DNA from: Polytrichum commune
Lineage: Eukaryota > Streptophyta > Polytrichopsida > Polytrichales > Polytrichaceae
Length of the DNA: 64,000 nt
Assembly: GCA_950295325.1 (NCBI GenBank)
Contig: OX485803.1
Location: 45,895,554 to 45,959,553, forward strand
Reading direction: 5' to 3'
Shown: positions 11,000-22,136 of the stretch, piece by piece
Layout: each line of letters starts with the position of its first letter
How positions within the stretch are numbered: position 1 is the first letter of the stretch
Translations under genes and position numbers: made by a program
The notes under the pieces: model-generated
The model's input: only the letters and a program-made list of their open reading frames with translations
What the model was told of the DNA's origin: nothing
Database searches by the model: none

Positions 11000-12740
11000 C
11001 CATAAATTTAGAAAGTTGTGTCATATCATAAAAGAGAGCACCGATGACTTGTTGAGTAAGGTCATGTCCTAATTACAACTTGTTAAATTTGCATATGGGT
11101 GGATCCACCAACATAGTTGCAAATGTAGGCGGAATTGCAATACGTAGATACTTTCAGTAGATCAAATTTATTTGTCAATCTTTAAAAATCTTGGTACCCT
11201 TAGCAAATGGAGGTGATGCACATATCAATGTAACAAATGCTCTATTCCGAAGCGCAATATGTCATTTCTCAACATAAACAAAAGCTTTGAGAATGTGATT
11301 CTTCCACTTGATTTTTTTACCTACTAGTTGTTTCTCGATATTATTGAACTCATTTACAACCGCCTCCTCCAACTACACCAATTAAAAATGACCAAAAAAA
11401 AACATAAATTCAATCAGTTGAATTAAGAAACACACACGGAACCTAAACATCCACAACCAAAATGAAATCAAAACATTTTCATATACATGCACCCATGGAG
11501 AGGCTCAAGTAGGAATGCTTTCAAGGGTTTTGCATGCATGGATTCGGGGTCGTCACTCCGTGCACTCTAAGTGCAGCCAAAGTTTGCAAACTAGCATAAT
11601 CATCATTAACATTAACATTAAATTTCTCCTCAAAAAATGCATTAGTTGTATGATAATGCACACTTCAATAAGATTATATTTCAACATCCAATTCAAATTG
11701 ATTGCCCTTGTTAACAACAATTGATATGTAGATAACCATATCACCTTCCCTTTAGCCATTGATGAGCTTATTTTTCAAGAATTGCATGTCAACCAAGAAC
11801 ATGTTGCACCATATGTAAGAATGCAAACTGACATATAAGAATAGAAGTCCTTCCCATGGTCATTTAATGTGCAAGATGTTTATAACGTTATTGAAAGTTG
11901 TCTTCTATGATTTCCATACGTTGTTCAAAATCTTCTCAACATCCTTCAATGATTCAAAATCATCATCATCATCATCATCATTGGCTTGAGCATTATGAAT
12001 CCAAAAAGGAATTTAAAACATTATTAATAAAGTCTTAAGTATCAAACATTTAAGTATAAAGATAAAATATTAGGAGTGCAACTTAGAGCATTGTAGCCAC
12101 AAAAACAACTCACAAACACACACATAGAACAAAAAACAAAATGAAAATTGGAAATGTAGATAACATGAGAGGACTGTAATATTTATAATTTTGGACAATA
12201 TAAAACATTTGAGATCTTAGTTCAAATTTGAAGCCTCAAAGCACAAACTTTAACTCAAATTCACAACATTCGAAATATACATCTTCAAGGCAAGTCATAT
12301 ATCACCTATTCCAACACATTTAGAATGAAGGATTTCCAACACGGATTCAAACTAAAATAGACATTGATAATATTATGCCTAATATACTAAACATGCACTT
12401 AGAACCTGTAAGAGCATGCATATTGATGGTTGTGGCTCATTTAAAAAAATAAAGTGGAGGATCAGAGATGCACATTTCCAAAAACTTTTGGATCCCCACC
12501 CCGGATTTTTAATTTTCCAAACTGAGCAACAATGATCAACTTGCAGGCTCTTCACAAACCACACAAATCACAATGCTCATGTCCATGATTCAAGTGTGGA
12601 AGGTTTAAGTATGCAATTATACGACATGCAACTATGATTTGAAGATAACATGAATATGAAAGATTGAAATTAGAAAATTCAGGTGTGAATATTCAATGTT
12701 AAAAATTGTTTTGATCTCTCCACCCTTTTGATTTTTCTCA
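11000..12740. other. No gene recognised; ATC microsatellite
   Basis: AT-rich sequence with a (ATC)n run at about 11960-11980. The longest frames (about 69 codons) overlap on opposite strands and show no motifs. Confidence 0.35.
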
Positions 12741-12759
12741 AACAATAAAGTACATCCAA

Positions 12760-13090
12760 GTACCAAGTCTTCAAGTGCGAGGGTTTAGTGTTTGAATTTG
12801 TAGAAAATTTCAGGGGTTGAGATCCAAAAGAAATTCTTCGTGTCATCTCGAATATGAGATGGTACTTTGAAAAAAGAAACCGACCTCCCCCCTCCCCTAC
12901 AAAAGTCCCAGAGTCAACTTGCAATTCTTCAAGTGTAAAGACTTTGGTGTTTGAATTTGTGGAAAACTTCAAGAGGGGTGGATTCAAAAAAATCAAAATC
13001 AAAAGTACCATCTTGAATATGAGATGGTATTTTGAAAAATAATTGATTCCCCCCTCCCCCTTCACATTTTCCACAAATTCAAACACCCAT
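12760..13090. repeat. Tandem duplication, two units of about 170 bp
   Basis: Two diverged direct copies (about 12760-12900 and 12920-13065) share CTTCAAGTG, GTGTTTGAATTTGTGGAAAA, GAATATGAGATGGTA and a C-rich end. The second copy is followed by the complement of its GGTGTTTGAATTTGTGG block near 13068-13087, forming a hairpin. Reading frames here follow the repeat on either strand and are not genes. Confidence 0.7.
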
Positions 13091-13099
13091 GTACATGAA

Positions 13100-15047
13100 C
13101 ATTCAAATACATTGAGATCTACACACACCCAATTTTGAGATTTACACAACATGTATACACATGTGTAAGGTTGTGTGTGGGGGGGGGAGATGCGATTTAA
13201 GTTCTCTCTCTCTCAAGAATTGGTGGAGGCACCGGGCCCTTCTCTTCTTGATCCTTGCATCGTCATTTGCTAGTTTGGTTGTTGTAGTAGACCCCTTCTC
13301 CCTCGTCTACCTCCCTGTGCATGGCTGCCCTCCACGCACCATGGATCCTCACTCCTCCACCCTCTCCCACATTTGTTGATGGTGGTTTTTGCCTTGAAGA
13401 GATTGGCCTCTGAAATAAGGAGCTCATGGCTTTTGAGCTCACCCTTAAACTATTGTCCTCCACAGTGTTGAGCTCAACTTCCACTTGGAGCCTGTAGATT
13501 GCCGAGAGGGAAGTCGGTTAGGGTTCCTTATTTGGACACCTACATACATGCTACTATACCTAAAGCTATTGACCTCCACTATGTCGAGTTTGGCGTGCCA
13601 GTTACTCACCTTATTTGGACACTTGGATTTGGGTGGTTGGTGATGGCTACCGTAACGGCTACCATAAAGCTCAAGTTTAAGAGAAATTGGACAATGGGCT
13701 TTAAATATGATAACCTTTATAGACTCATTAGTTAACATACTTGGGGTGACCTTTATGACTATTTGACAAGCAATAACCTTCCAAAATGAAAAATGGGACT
13801 AGGATGGTTTCAACACTAAAAAGCATGGCAACTCTAGTTCAAGCAAAAAGGTTGTGTTTTGGAGTTCATTCAACCTCGATGCAATGTGTTGTGAAGTTGT
13901 TGATTTCATTAATTTTCCCATCCATAAAAACATTTTCAAAATGTATATACAGTTGCACGTACTTGTGTCCCATTATGGGAGTTGGATTTGAGTCGATGAT
14001 CATGCCTGCAAAATTATTAATTTGTGCCTAGTCATCTTGTTTGTTGCACGGTGTAAGCCCTACTTCAAATGATAAAATCATGGTTGTGTCTACAACATAG
14101 CCTTCTCCAATGCACGATAGATGTTTGCCCATCCTTGACTTGTCTATTTGTTTCTTTGTGTTGTATCGACACAAAGACTTTGTTCTCTTCATCGGTGTTG
14201 TGCACTCACATGGTTTGCTCTCACAATGTGTCCCTTTTGGGCATTGCTATAGAATTTCATCCTTTGACATGGTAGACCACACAAATTTGTGTGTTCCCTT
14301 TAATCGAATCTATATCTTGCCAGTTTAGGGTTTAGTTGTTTTAGGGCATACCGATTATTACGTCTTCCCACACCATAATATATAGAATGCTTAGGGTGAG
14401 TTTCCATGTGGGCTGCTCACCCACCATATTTTAGTGTGAATAATGACAAACCCGTCCAATGAGAGCCAATCTTGCTACCCTCCCACTCATGTGGGACCAC
14501 TACCTCCCAACCACGGCTTGGAGCCGATGATTTTTATGACAAATAGATTGTTCCGATGCATGTAATTTAGGATGTTATTAAGTGTCTAGTTTTTGGGAGC
14601 CTAGTCATTCAATTGTGATTGACATGACTATTATTGGGGGCTCTACCAAAGGAACCCGATAGATGGGAAACTGGGCAACACACCAGATGATTTGTTAGGA
14701 AACATGCCATAGATGTTGGGACGGGTGGCAAACCTCACCCAAGCCCATTGTTCTCAAATAAAGTTAATGAACACTCCTCATCAGCTAAGTAATGTTATGA
14801 ATAGTATCCAACCAACACCCGAATATATTAATGTTGTGATTGAGGTAATGTCTTTCAACTTTATGACCAAACAACTACACAAATACTACCTCGAGCCACA
14901 ACATCTCACAAATTCTCATCTTTCCTACTACATGCAATAGGACTATATGTTTGATTTAGCATTCCGATATGTTCAAGCACATGTGTGGAAACTTGGACCG
15001 CAATACAGACAAATGAGTACTTTTCTTTGGCTGACTTGTACTAAATG
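13100..15047. other. No gene recognised
   Basis: Short frames (70-97 codons) overlap on both strands without motifs. There is a small CT-rich stretch near 13200-13215. The right end is the pre-insertion target of the LINE fragment. Confidence 0.35.
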
Positions 15048-15063
15048 TGGACGGGGAGAGGGA

Positions 15064-15463
15064 CAACACAATCTCAACATGGTTACTCCAATGTTCATGC
15101 CATACCACACCATGCACATGCCTAGCCATGCTCAGACCAAACATACTATGCGTACTAGGTGCCCCCCCTGAAAACTAACCCCCCCTAACGCCAACCTCAC
15201 CAAACATCATACAATTCATTGAATTCACATATTGTCATGACAGATTCCCAAATACCGCACACAAGGAAAAAACCGAAAAATACAACCCACTCATCCAAAC
15301 ACTTAGAATGGTAGGGTGGCAAGTCAACCCGCTCGTCACAATCACAGCCGGAGTTAGAGGGGCTATCCACGAACAACCAATTAAAGAACTAGAAAACCTC
15401 AAAATACCTAAGAGAGAAATCAAAACACTTATGAAACAAATACACCAAATTGCCATTAAATAA
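15064..15463 (+). pseudogene. LINE ORF C-terminus with restriction-like endonuclease motif
   Basis: Read in one frame, the segment gives RPNILCVLG, a Pro-rich stretch, QFIEFTYCHDRFPNTAHKEK (a further TEKY follows), then GWQVNPLVTITAGVRGAIH. The pattern R/K-P-D...E/D-F-x-Y...K-T-x-K-Y resembles the PD-(D/E)XK restriction-like endonuclease at the C-terminus of R2/NeSL/HERO and Dualen-type LINEs. Here the canonical PD reads PN. In-frame TAA codons lie at 15176-15178 and 15461-15463; after the second, the frame continues with ILNKRKLDNKQPP, so that stop may also be premature. The reverse transcriptase is absent through 5' truncation. The assignment is by motif memory and needs a profile search. 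Confidence 0.6.
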
Positions 15464-15701
15464 CTCATATTTTATATATTAAATAAAAGAAAGCTAGACA
15501 ACAAACAACCCCCCATTGACCCCCCTAGGGGCTAGAGACTCAGTCATTGTGTAAACTAAAGGAGCCCACCTCCCGAGAGGGAGGAAGTACCCCTTACAGT
15601 GACGCTTGGTCAAACAAGACCACGATAAAGAGGAACGGGCTCCCATTCACGTCAGGGTAAAAGAAACCCGTACGTTGTTTTTATTTATTTATTTATTTAT
15701 A
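15064..15701 (+). mobile_element. 5'-truncated LINE fragment with (TTTA)n tail
   Basis: A perfect 16-bp direct repeat, TGGACGGGGAGAGGGA (15048-15063 and 15702-15717), encloses 638 bp. The right end is a TTTA-type tail (about 15678-15700). A long duplication, a simple-repeat tail and loss of the 5' portion are the hallmarks of target-primed reverse transcription. The body encodes the end of a retrotransposon protein and a 3' untranslated region with a CCTCCCGAGAGGGAGG hairpin (about 15572-15587). The coding strand is strikingly C/A-rich and G-poor compared with the flanks. Confidence 0.85.
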
Positions 15702-16426
15702 TGGACGGGGAGAGGGAATTATTGTATTCAAGCTTACCTCTCATTCATCCAACATAAAAACTTGACCACCACCCCCCCTATAGGTTTGTTGCCAATTAAT
15801 CTCAAAGGACCTCACGTAGATTAATTTGAATCTTTAAAGCTAATTTTGGTATCAATTGACTAAACAAAACAACCTCCGGGTTGCACATTATTTGAGGGCT
15901 TTTAAGTTGGATGAGTGAGGGGCGGTTTTACACCATAGACCATGAACTCATCCCATGGAAGATGCCTTATTCCACGGTACGAGTTCATGGTCTACATTTC
16001 ATGGTCCGAGTTCTTAAAAATTTGATTTACAAAGCCGTTGGGCCCCTCACTAGGTGTAAACCAAATTTGGACCAAGAGGAATGACCATGCGGCAAGAAGT
16101 GGATGTGTTGATTTTTTTTTATATAAGCCCAAAAAGGGCAGTTTTGGGGAAAAATGAAGTTTGACCATTTTGTTGACTTCAATTTGCCTTCACTTGCCTA
16201 CACATGCCTTCACTTATCTTGTCACTTAGTTTTTTCTTCTTTTCGCCTTAAAGTTTGATCATTCTCTTGTCATCTCTTGGGCTTCAACTGTCTTCACTTC
16301 TTGTTAAATGTGTCATAGATGTGGCTTGCAAATCTTCTCACAACAATTTTTACAAAAAAAAATGAGCGATTCAATTTGTACATGTTCAATGTAATTTACA
16401 TGTGACATGTACCTTGTGTTGTCACT

Positions 16427-16449
16427 ACACTAAATAGGATATTTAGTGT
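16427..16449. repeat. Short hairpin motif, copy 3
   Basis: ACACTAAATA, GGA, TATTTAGTGT form a near-perfect palindrome matching the hairpins at 5.87 and 9.75 kb. Confidence 0.45.
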
Positions 16450-16544
16450 TTGGTTATATCTAATGTTGTTACCACCCAACCTTGCTCAACACTAAATTTC
16501 AATTCTTTGATAATTAATGTTAGAAGATTTTCCATTGCGCTTCT

Positions 16545-16740
16545 TTTGACCACCCTGATCTACAGTGACTAAACGACGACGTTTTTTTTTTTTTTTTCAA
16601 CTGTAGTTCTTTAAACATCTTGGGGTGTGTAATATACCGTTGGAAAGGTATTTTCAAGACCTTCCCAACGGTATATTACACGCCCCCAAATTTCAAATAT
16701 TGCAGCTGGTAGACCAAAAAAACAAATCTGCACTTGAATT
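16545..16740. mobile_element. Internal fragment of the CACTA-type MITE seen at 63.26 kb
   Basis: It shares with 63257-63579 a central hairpin (GTGTAATATACCGTTGGAAA against TTCCCAACGGTATATTACAC) and flanking blocks such as TAGACCAAAAAAACAAATCTG. Neither CACT terminus is present, so it is a truncated copy. It lies inside the GGGGCGG element. Confidence 0.68.
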
Positions 16741-17149
16741 CTTGAGTTCTAGATGTCCCGCGTTGTTTGATGAAACACATGTAAGCCGGTTTAAGGGGTA
16801 GGGCAAGGTAGTGCTTGTATGTCTCATGGGCTAGAATATAATTAAGGCACATAAAAGGTAGATTCATTAAAACATTCTCGAAATGGCATTTCTTTGACAT
16901 GGGCCCTTGCCTTTTCCTACCAGACCACCTCTCTTGCCTCTCTCAACGCAAAACCCGTTGGACCATGTCAGTGCATTTATTAGGCCTTAAAATTTATATT
17001 TTGGGGACCTCAACCTCCATGGTCCCTCTGCCAATTTTTTCCTTAGTGTAAACCGAAGTTGTCCCAGGCCAACTTCAAGAGCCAATCAGCTGCCTTGCAG
17101 ATCCCTGATCCTGGTCCAACTTCATGGTCCATAGTGTAAACCGCCCCTG

Positions 17150-17885
17150 AGAGGCACATCCGCATACAATAATTCCCTCTCTCCAATGTTGGCACGACAA
17201 GTCCCTTATCGTCACCCGACAAACGTTACCATTGCACTCACCCGAGTTGACTATGTTTTTTCCATCTGTCCTTCTGCATATATTAATTGGATTTGATTAT
17301 TTAAGTTTGAACACATGTTTAGAAATTTGGACCACATTATAATTAGTGCCCGACAAGTATCATTCAGTTGACTAACATTACATGTTTCCACACATTGTCG
17401 AGTCCGCATTATTTACAGACAAACATGTGTGGATGTTGCACTCACCTTAATTAAGACGGCGCCTATCATGCATGGCCCACACAAAGCACTAGAAGGGATG
17501 GGGGTCCTTTCTAACACAAAAAGGCCACATAAATGACGGTGTTTTGGGGCCTCCACATGTGTCATGAAGGTTTGCAGACCTGTGGAAGTAGTGTCATCCT
17601 GGACGCGTGCTATTTTAGACAAATGAGTGTCAGAAATGTAATCTGGTTTAAGGCCTTTGACTGTGACGATAATTAATGATTTTGACGGCCATGGTGATTA
17701 ATGATCTCGATTACCGCGATAATTTATAACTATGGGGGAATTCCAGAGGTACATTAATTTAATCTCATATAATATGTCTCTTTAAAGGTGTCCGTTGGTA
17801 AATTACACTCCTCACCTCCCTAGCCTAGGGATCTATGGCACCTACTTCCAAGTGCCTAGCCACCTACCTATCAAGGTAGGCTAAG
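17150..17885. other. No gene recognised
   Basis: Intermediate-composition sequence. Frames of at most 69 codons, no motifs, no clear terminal repeats. Confidence 0.35.
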
Positions 17886-17889
17886 CCAA

Positions 17890-17970
17890 AGACAGTGGCC
17901 AAGGGGTTTGGATCCTTGGACCTCTTCGCTCCCGCATAGAGGCCTTAGCCACTACACCACCACTCCTCAC
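17890..17970 (-). mobile_element. tRNA-like SINE head or tRNA pseudogene
   Basis: The minus strand reads GGTGTAGTGGCTAAGGCC, close to a tRNA A-box and D-arm, then a CCTCT...AGAGG stem, then GGATCCAAACCCC, a degraded B-box. Spacing is tRNA-like, but the anticodon loop is too long and the T-arm is poor, so it is not a functional tRNA. It may be the head of an old SINE extending toward lower coordinates. Confidence 0.35.
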
Positions 17971-17994
17971 ATGATATATGAGGAGTACTTAAAA

Positions 17995-18405
17995 GTTTTC
18001 TATAGAGAGGCCGCAAGTTACTCTTCATTTCTATTTACTATATACAATATAATATCTACTATATATGGTATAATATTTACTATGTATCGTTTACTGTCTT
18101 CTATCTACGACATACTATTTACTATTTTTATTTACTGTTTTTACTTACTGTTTTTACTTACTGTTTTTCTATACTATTTTTACCTACGTTTTTTGTTTAC
18201 TCTTTTTATTTACTCTTTACAGTCTATTATTACTCTTTACTACTTATGTTTACCATTTATTATTTATTGTTTAATTACTATTTATAGAATTGTCTAATAT
18301 AAACTGTTTACTGTCTATTTAATATTTACTATTTATTGTCCATTATCTATTGTGAAATATTTACCATTTTCCATTGATTATTTTCTATTTTAGTGCATTT
18401 ATGTT
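17995..18405. repeat. Degenerate TTTACTAT-type simple-repeat tract
   Basis: About 400 bp made of variants of TTTACTATT, TTTACTGTT and TTTATTATT on the + strand, almost without G. It encodes a Phe/Tyr/Leu/Ile-rich frame on the + strand that is a composition artefact, not a membrane protein. Confidence 0.75.
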
Positions 18406-18440
18406 GGATGAATCTAATGTCTCTCTTCTACCTTAGTAGG

Positions 18441-18564
18441 TAATTAGGTAGGTGACTTCCTTCTAGGTCTAGATCTAGAAGATCTACAAAAGTAAACAAA
18501 TTTGTTTGCTTTTGTAGATCTTCTAGCTAGATCTAGACCTAGAAGAAGGTCACCTACCTAATTA
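18441..18564. mobile_element. Full-length palindromic MITE-like unit, 124 bp
   Basis: TAATTAGGTAGGTGACTTCC at the left is mirrored by GGTCACCTACCTAATTA at the right, and the arms (GTCTAGATCTAGAAGATCTA) meet at AAACAAATTTGTTT with almost no loop. One small indel separates the arms. The unit would extrude as a cruciform or give a 60-bp hairpin RNA. Confidence 0.75.
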
Positions 18565-18613
18565 AAGATAGAACATTCTTTCACGGACTTCTTGCATGAC
18601 ATTAAAGTGACAC

Positions 18614-18738
18614 AACTCTTACACATGTGTGTAAGAGTTTTAAGCTTTCGCTTGATTTTTGAGCTCCGCAACACAATTCTTACATGCATGTAAGAATTGT
18701 GTTGCGGAGCTCAAAAATCGAACGAAAGCTTAAAACTC
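18614..18738. mobile_element. Second near-perfect palindrome, 104 bp plus a 26-bp satellite hairpin
   Basis: Arms of about 52 bp (18635-18686 and 18687-18738) differ at two positions and meet at ACATGCATGT. Within them are CTCCGCAACACAATTCTTAC and its complement. Immediately left, AACTCTTACACA and TGTGTAAGAGTT (18614-18639) form another hairpin overlapping the arm. It begins only 50 bp from the 18441-18564 palindrome. Confidence 0.75.
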
Positions 18739-19304
18739 CCACAGAAAAGCTTTTTTGTGTCATATCCTTGTGTCGAAGAGAGCCCCATCCCTTCTAGTGA
18801 AGTCATGTTTTTCCATCTTTCCAACTACATACAATGGAATTTGATTATACCTAACAAAGTTTTGTCATGGCGGTTATCAAGGTGACCATATGGGCCAAAG
18901 CATGGTAACAAAAGTTATACCTTGTCATTTTCGAGGGGCAAGTAGTCACATTTCCTAGTTATACAACTCAAAACAATGATAATGATTCATATTGAGGTTA
19001 CTGATAGGGTGGATCATGATGTTTCCATAAATATCTTACAAGTTACACGATTTATTTTCATAGAAGTAGATTCCAAAGTTTGTAGAATCTACTTTCATGA
19101 TTGTTGGTTTTTCAAAAGTGTTAGTGAAGTCAACCTTAAGAAAACGTATCTTACTTCAAAATTTGTGGCGCACTAATATATAATTTGATCTTGTCAAATA
19201 CTTCAATTGTACGCACAAATCATAACAAATTTTGAAACGAAGTAGGTTTTAACTCAAATCCACTGCTCAGTTTAGGATCTACTTCATAGAAACATACTAC
19301 AGAC

Positions 19305-19662
19305 TGCCCCCGGCTAGATCACATCTTCATTCGGCTGGGCCCCGCTCCTTCCACGCCTTCTTCACTGCCCAATCTACCTGCCTGCACTTGCGTGGGAACT
19401 CTTCCCCATTGGGAACCAATGTGATAATACACAGTCATTTAAGCCATTAGGCTCCTTTAGCATGTGAAGGAACTCCATCAATTAACTTGGGAACAATGAA
19501 GTGATGTCAACTTGAATATTTGTAATTTTGACCAGGTATTGTCACATTGGTTCCCAACGAGGAAGAGTTCCCACGCAGGTGCAAGGAGGAAGACCACCAT
19601 ATAGTGAAGGAGACGTGGGAGGGACAGGGCCCTGCCAAATGAAGATGTGATCTAGCCCGGAG
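19305..19662. mobile_element. Inverted-repeat element with about 120-bp arms
   Basis: The left arm (CGGCTAGATCACATCTTCAT through GGGAACCAATGTGA) pairs with the right arm (TCACATTGGTTCCCAACGAG through ATGAAGATGTGATCTAGCCC) at roughly 80-85% identity, enclosing about 110 bp. The arms are GC-richer than the flanks. No target duplication was resolved and no coding is present. Confidence 0.68.
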
Positions 19663-22128
19663 CCTACAAACCTCACAATTTATTTCGGTGGTGCAAGACA
19701 ACTTCATCATGTTGCTTTTCTTAGTGGAACGAAAATTACCTCTCCTTGGTCAATTGGGCTCCAAAGAACTCTTCTATGGACCTCCTGCACATCTTGGACA
19801 AGCATGTTAATATTTGCTCATAGGTCATGCATAAGGACCACAACATGTTTATTTATTTATTTGGAGGCCACAAATTGCTGGTTTTCCTAACCTCTTTTAG
19901 TTGGACAAATCAAAATAGTTTGACCTTCTATATTTGTAATTGAGCTTTGAGATATATTTGGAGAATGTAGTCTTGCAACCCTCTTCCAAGTTAATCTTAA
20001 TTCATATTCTTTAAGAATTAATTGAGTTGAGATTGATCACAAGATTGACTCTTCATTCACCCTGCATCGACAATAAATTATCAATAAAATCCACATGGAC
20101 TTGTGGAAAGTGTTGATTCTCGCTTATGTTGACAAATAATGAAAGTTCATTTAAGTTTCATTTTGGCAAAAGGTACCAAGAATTTTCCCAAAAAGTTTGT
20201 AATCATTCCAAATGCCATGTTTTTGCTAAAGCATGCTCAACCCCTACAATACCCACAATCAAGGAAGGGGATGAAAACTCTCTTCCTTCATTGCATACTT
20301 TTTTCTTGGGGGGTGTTCAAGGCAGTTTTCGCCCCGTGTTGGACTTCCTTTTGTGAGTTTAACGTTGGTTCAAGTAATTCATCACCCTTCCTTCACTACC
20401 TTATATATAAGGGATATATCTTAACATATGGGTCATTGCTCCGTATTGGATAACCTCCATCAACATATGATACTCTACCCTAATCTAAACATGAAGCTCT
20501 TACTATCCTCCGACATTCTTATCTTCTAGACATTCATACATTCACCTACATAACATTTACTCAACTCATGAGTTGTGTTCAACTCCCAACCTTCAAATTC
20601 AATATGAAGCATTGGGATTTCAACTTTACACAACTTATGAGCTAAGTAATGTTATGTAAGATCCCTCAAAACACATCCCACATAAAACTCCAAGATTTAT
20701 AAAAAACGCTTGCATTTAGCACACTTTGGGCCTAGGGGCATAACAATACAACCACTCTATTCAAAAAGCGTCTACCATGGTCTATGGTCCTACCTAAGAA
20801 AGCCCCTTGCTCGCATTTTCCATCCGCCTCTTATAGGAGTATGTTCTTATTTATACTTACCTTAATTATAGTTCTCACCCTAACCCTAACTCTACTCAAT
20901 TTCAATAACCCTATTGGCAGGTGTACTATTGGTAGTTCTATTACGTGGGGGCTTGTTGGGTTTTACAAATTTGTTGTTTCAAGTTTCAAAAATAGTAGTT
21001 GAGATGCAAAAGTTATGAGAGGTCTTTCTCTTCAACCCTTAATGTCCCATATTATGAATATCATGGGTCCAAATAAAGCCGTTTTTCCTCAAACTTTTGT
21101 GGCAATAGATGGCATGTGTAATCACTTGTGGAAAGAAAGAAAAAAAGGGATCGAAAATCTCATATGGATAATGTCCTTTTGCTCAGAACTTGTGTGCAAT
21201 TGGTGCACGATTTTCACTGATTGGATGTCCCAATGTCCCAATGTCCCATGTTCAAATGCCACTACTCATAAAGACAATGATTGTGAGTAAGATCTCACAA
21301 AAGACATTCATGCAAATAATGCATGGCTTGCATCTTATAATGTTTTAAAATTGGTTTTTAACTATTTTAAATGCATGTAAGAAATGTAGAACAAGCATGA
21401 TTGAACCCTGATGGAATGAAACTTAGGACATCTATGATAGAACATTATTCAAACGCATGGTTGTGTTCCATTCTATGTGTAGCATTTGACATGGGCCTCC
21501 ACTATCTTACCTTCATGGGAAGAAACCAAGAAAATTCGAAGAAATTGGTGTTGGTATGAATAATGAAGTGCCGGTCTGATTAGTAAGAATATTGTGAATA
21601 GTGTCGATATTTTCAATGATAATGTTGCTTTTCCAGGAAATATTATTGGGATGGGCAATGTTTCCTACAAGTATTCCGGGGATGAGCAATAATTCATGCG
21701 TAAAGGGTATAACTTTACCCAAATTTCCAAGTTCAACCTAAATGTATGATTAGTGAAGAGATATTCTCGGTTTGTTTGAGGGGCCCAAAAATATATGATT
21801 GACATATTCCAGGGTCATGGAACCGACCCACATGGCAGAATAATATTATGTTGACATCTATCATCATTATGCACCCAACGTAATTGTCTTAACTATAAAA
21901 CCATTTTTATGTATTCAAGACAAAATTTCTTTATGTATCATTCACAAATAGTTTTTTTTAGCATATGTTTGTGGACCTAGCATGCATATATCCATAGTGC
22001 TTGTTGGATCATGAAGAGTTTGTGGCTAACACACCAAAGACAAGATGCACCTTTATAGACCACATGGTTACTCCTGACCCTTTGAGGATAACTCCAATAC
22101 CCATGTATACCCATCACAACTCCTAATC
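19663..22128. other. No gene recognised
   Basis: Frames up to 104 codons (20139-20453) have no recognisable motif. TTTATTTATTTATTTGG near 19850 resembles a LINE tail, but no LINE body was found next to it. A short CCCTAACCCTAACT near 20880 is too brief to be telomeric. Confidence 0.35.
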
Positions 22129-22136
22129 GCCACGTC

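Larger units (their letters stand above)
15919..17147. mobile_element. GGGGCGG-terminus non-autonomous DNA element, copy 1
   Basis: The left terminus GGGGCGGTTTTACACCATAG and the right terminus CTATGG-like CATAGTGTAAACCGCCCC are inverted, and both adjoin a CATGAA/TTCATG block. TGA lies directly outside each end (15916-15918 and 17148-17150), a candidate 3-bp duplication. There is no coding capacity. Internal landmarks (CCCTCACTAGGTGTAAACC, GGGGACCTCAACCTCCATGG) recur in the relatives at about 26.39 and 28.55 kb. A segment around 16.3-16.88 kb, absent from those relatives, includes a CACTA-MITE fragment and is probably a nested insertion. Confidence 0.72.

Noticed and set aside
17890-17970. 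Functional tRNA gene on the minus strand
   Set aside because: A-box is good, but the anticodon loop and T-arm do not fold properly; kept only as a SINE or pseudogene candidate.
17908-18297. 129-codon frame resembling a membrane protein
   Set aside because: Generated by the TTTACTAT simple-repeat tract.
19848-19864. TTTA run as the tail of another LINE
   Set aside because: No LINE-like body upstream and no flanking duplication could be found.
20876-20900. Interstitial telomere-like CCCTAACCCTAACT
   Set aside because: Two units only; too short to distinguish from chance.
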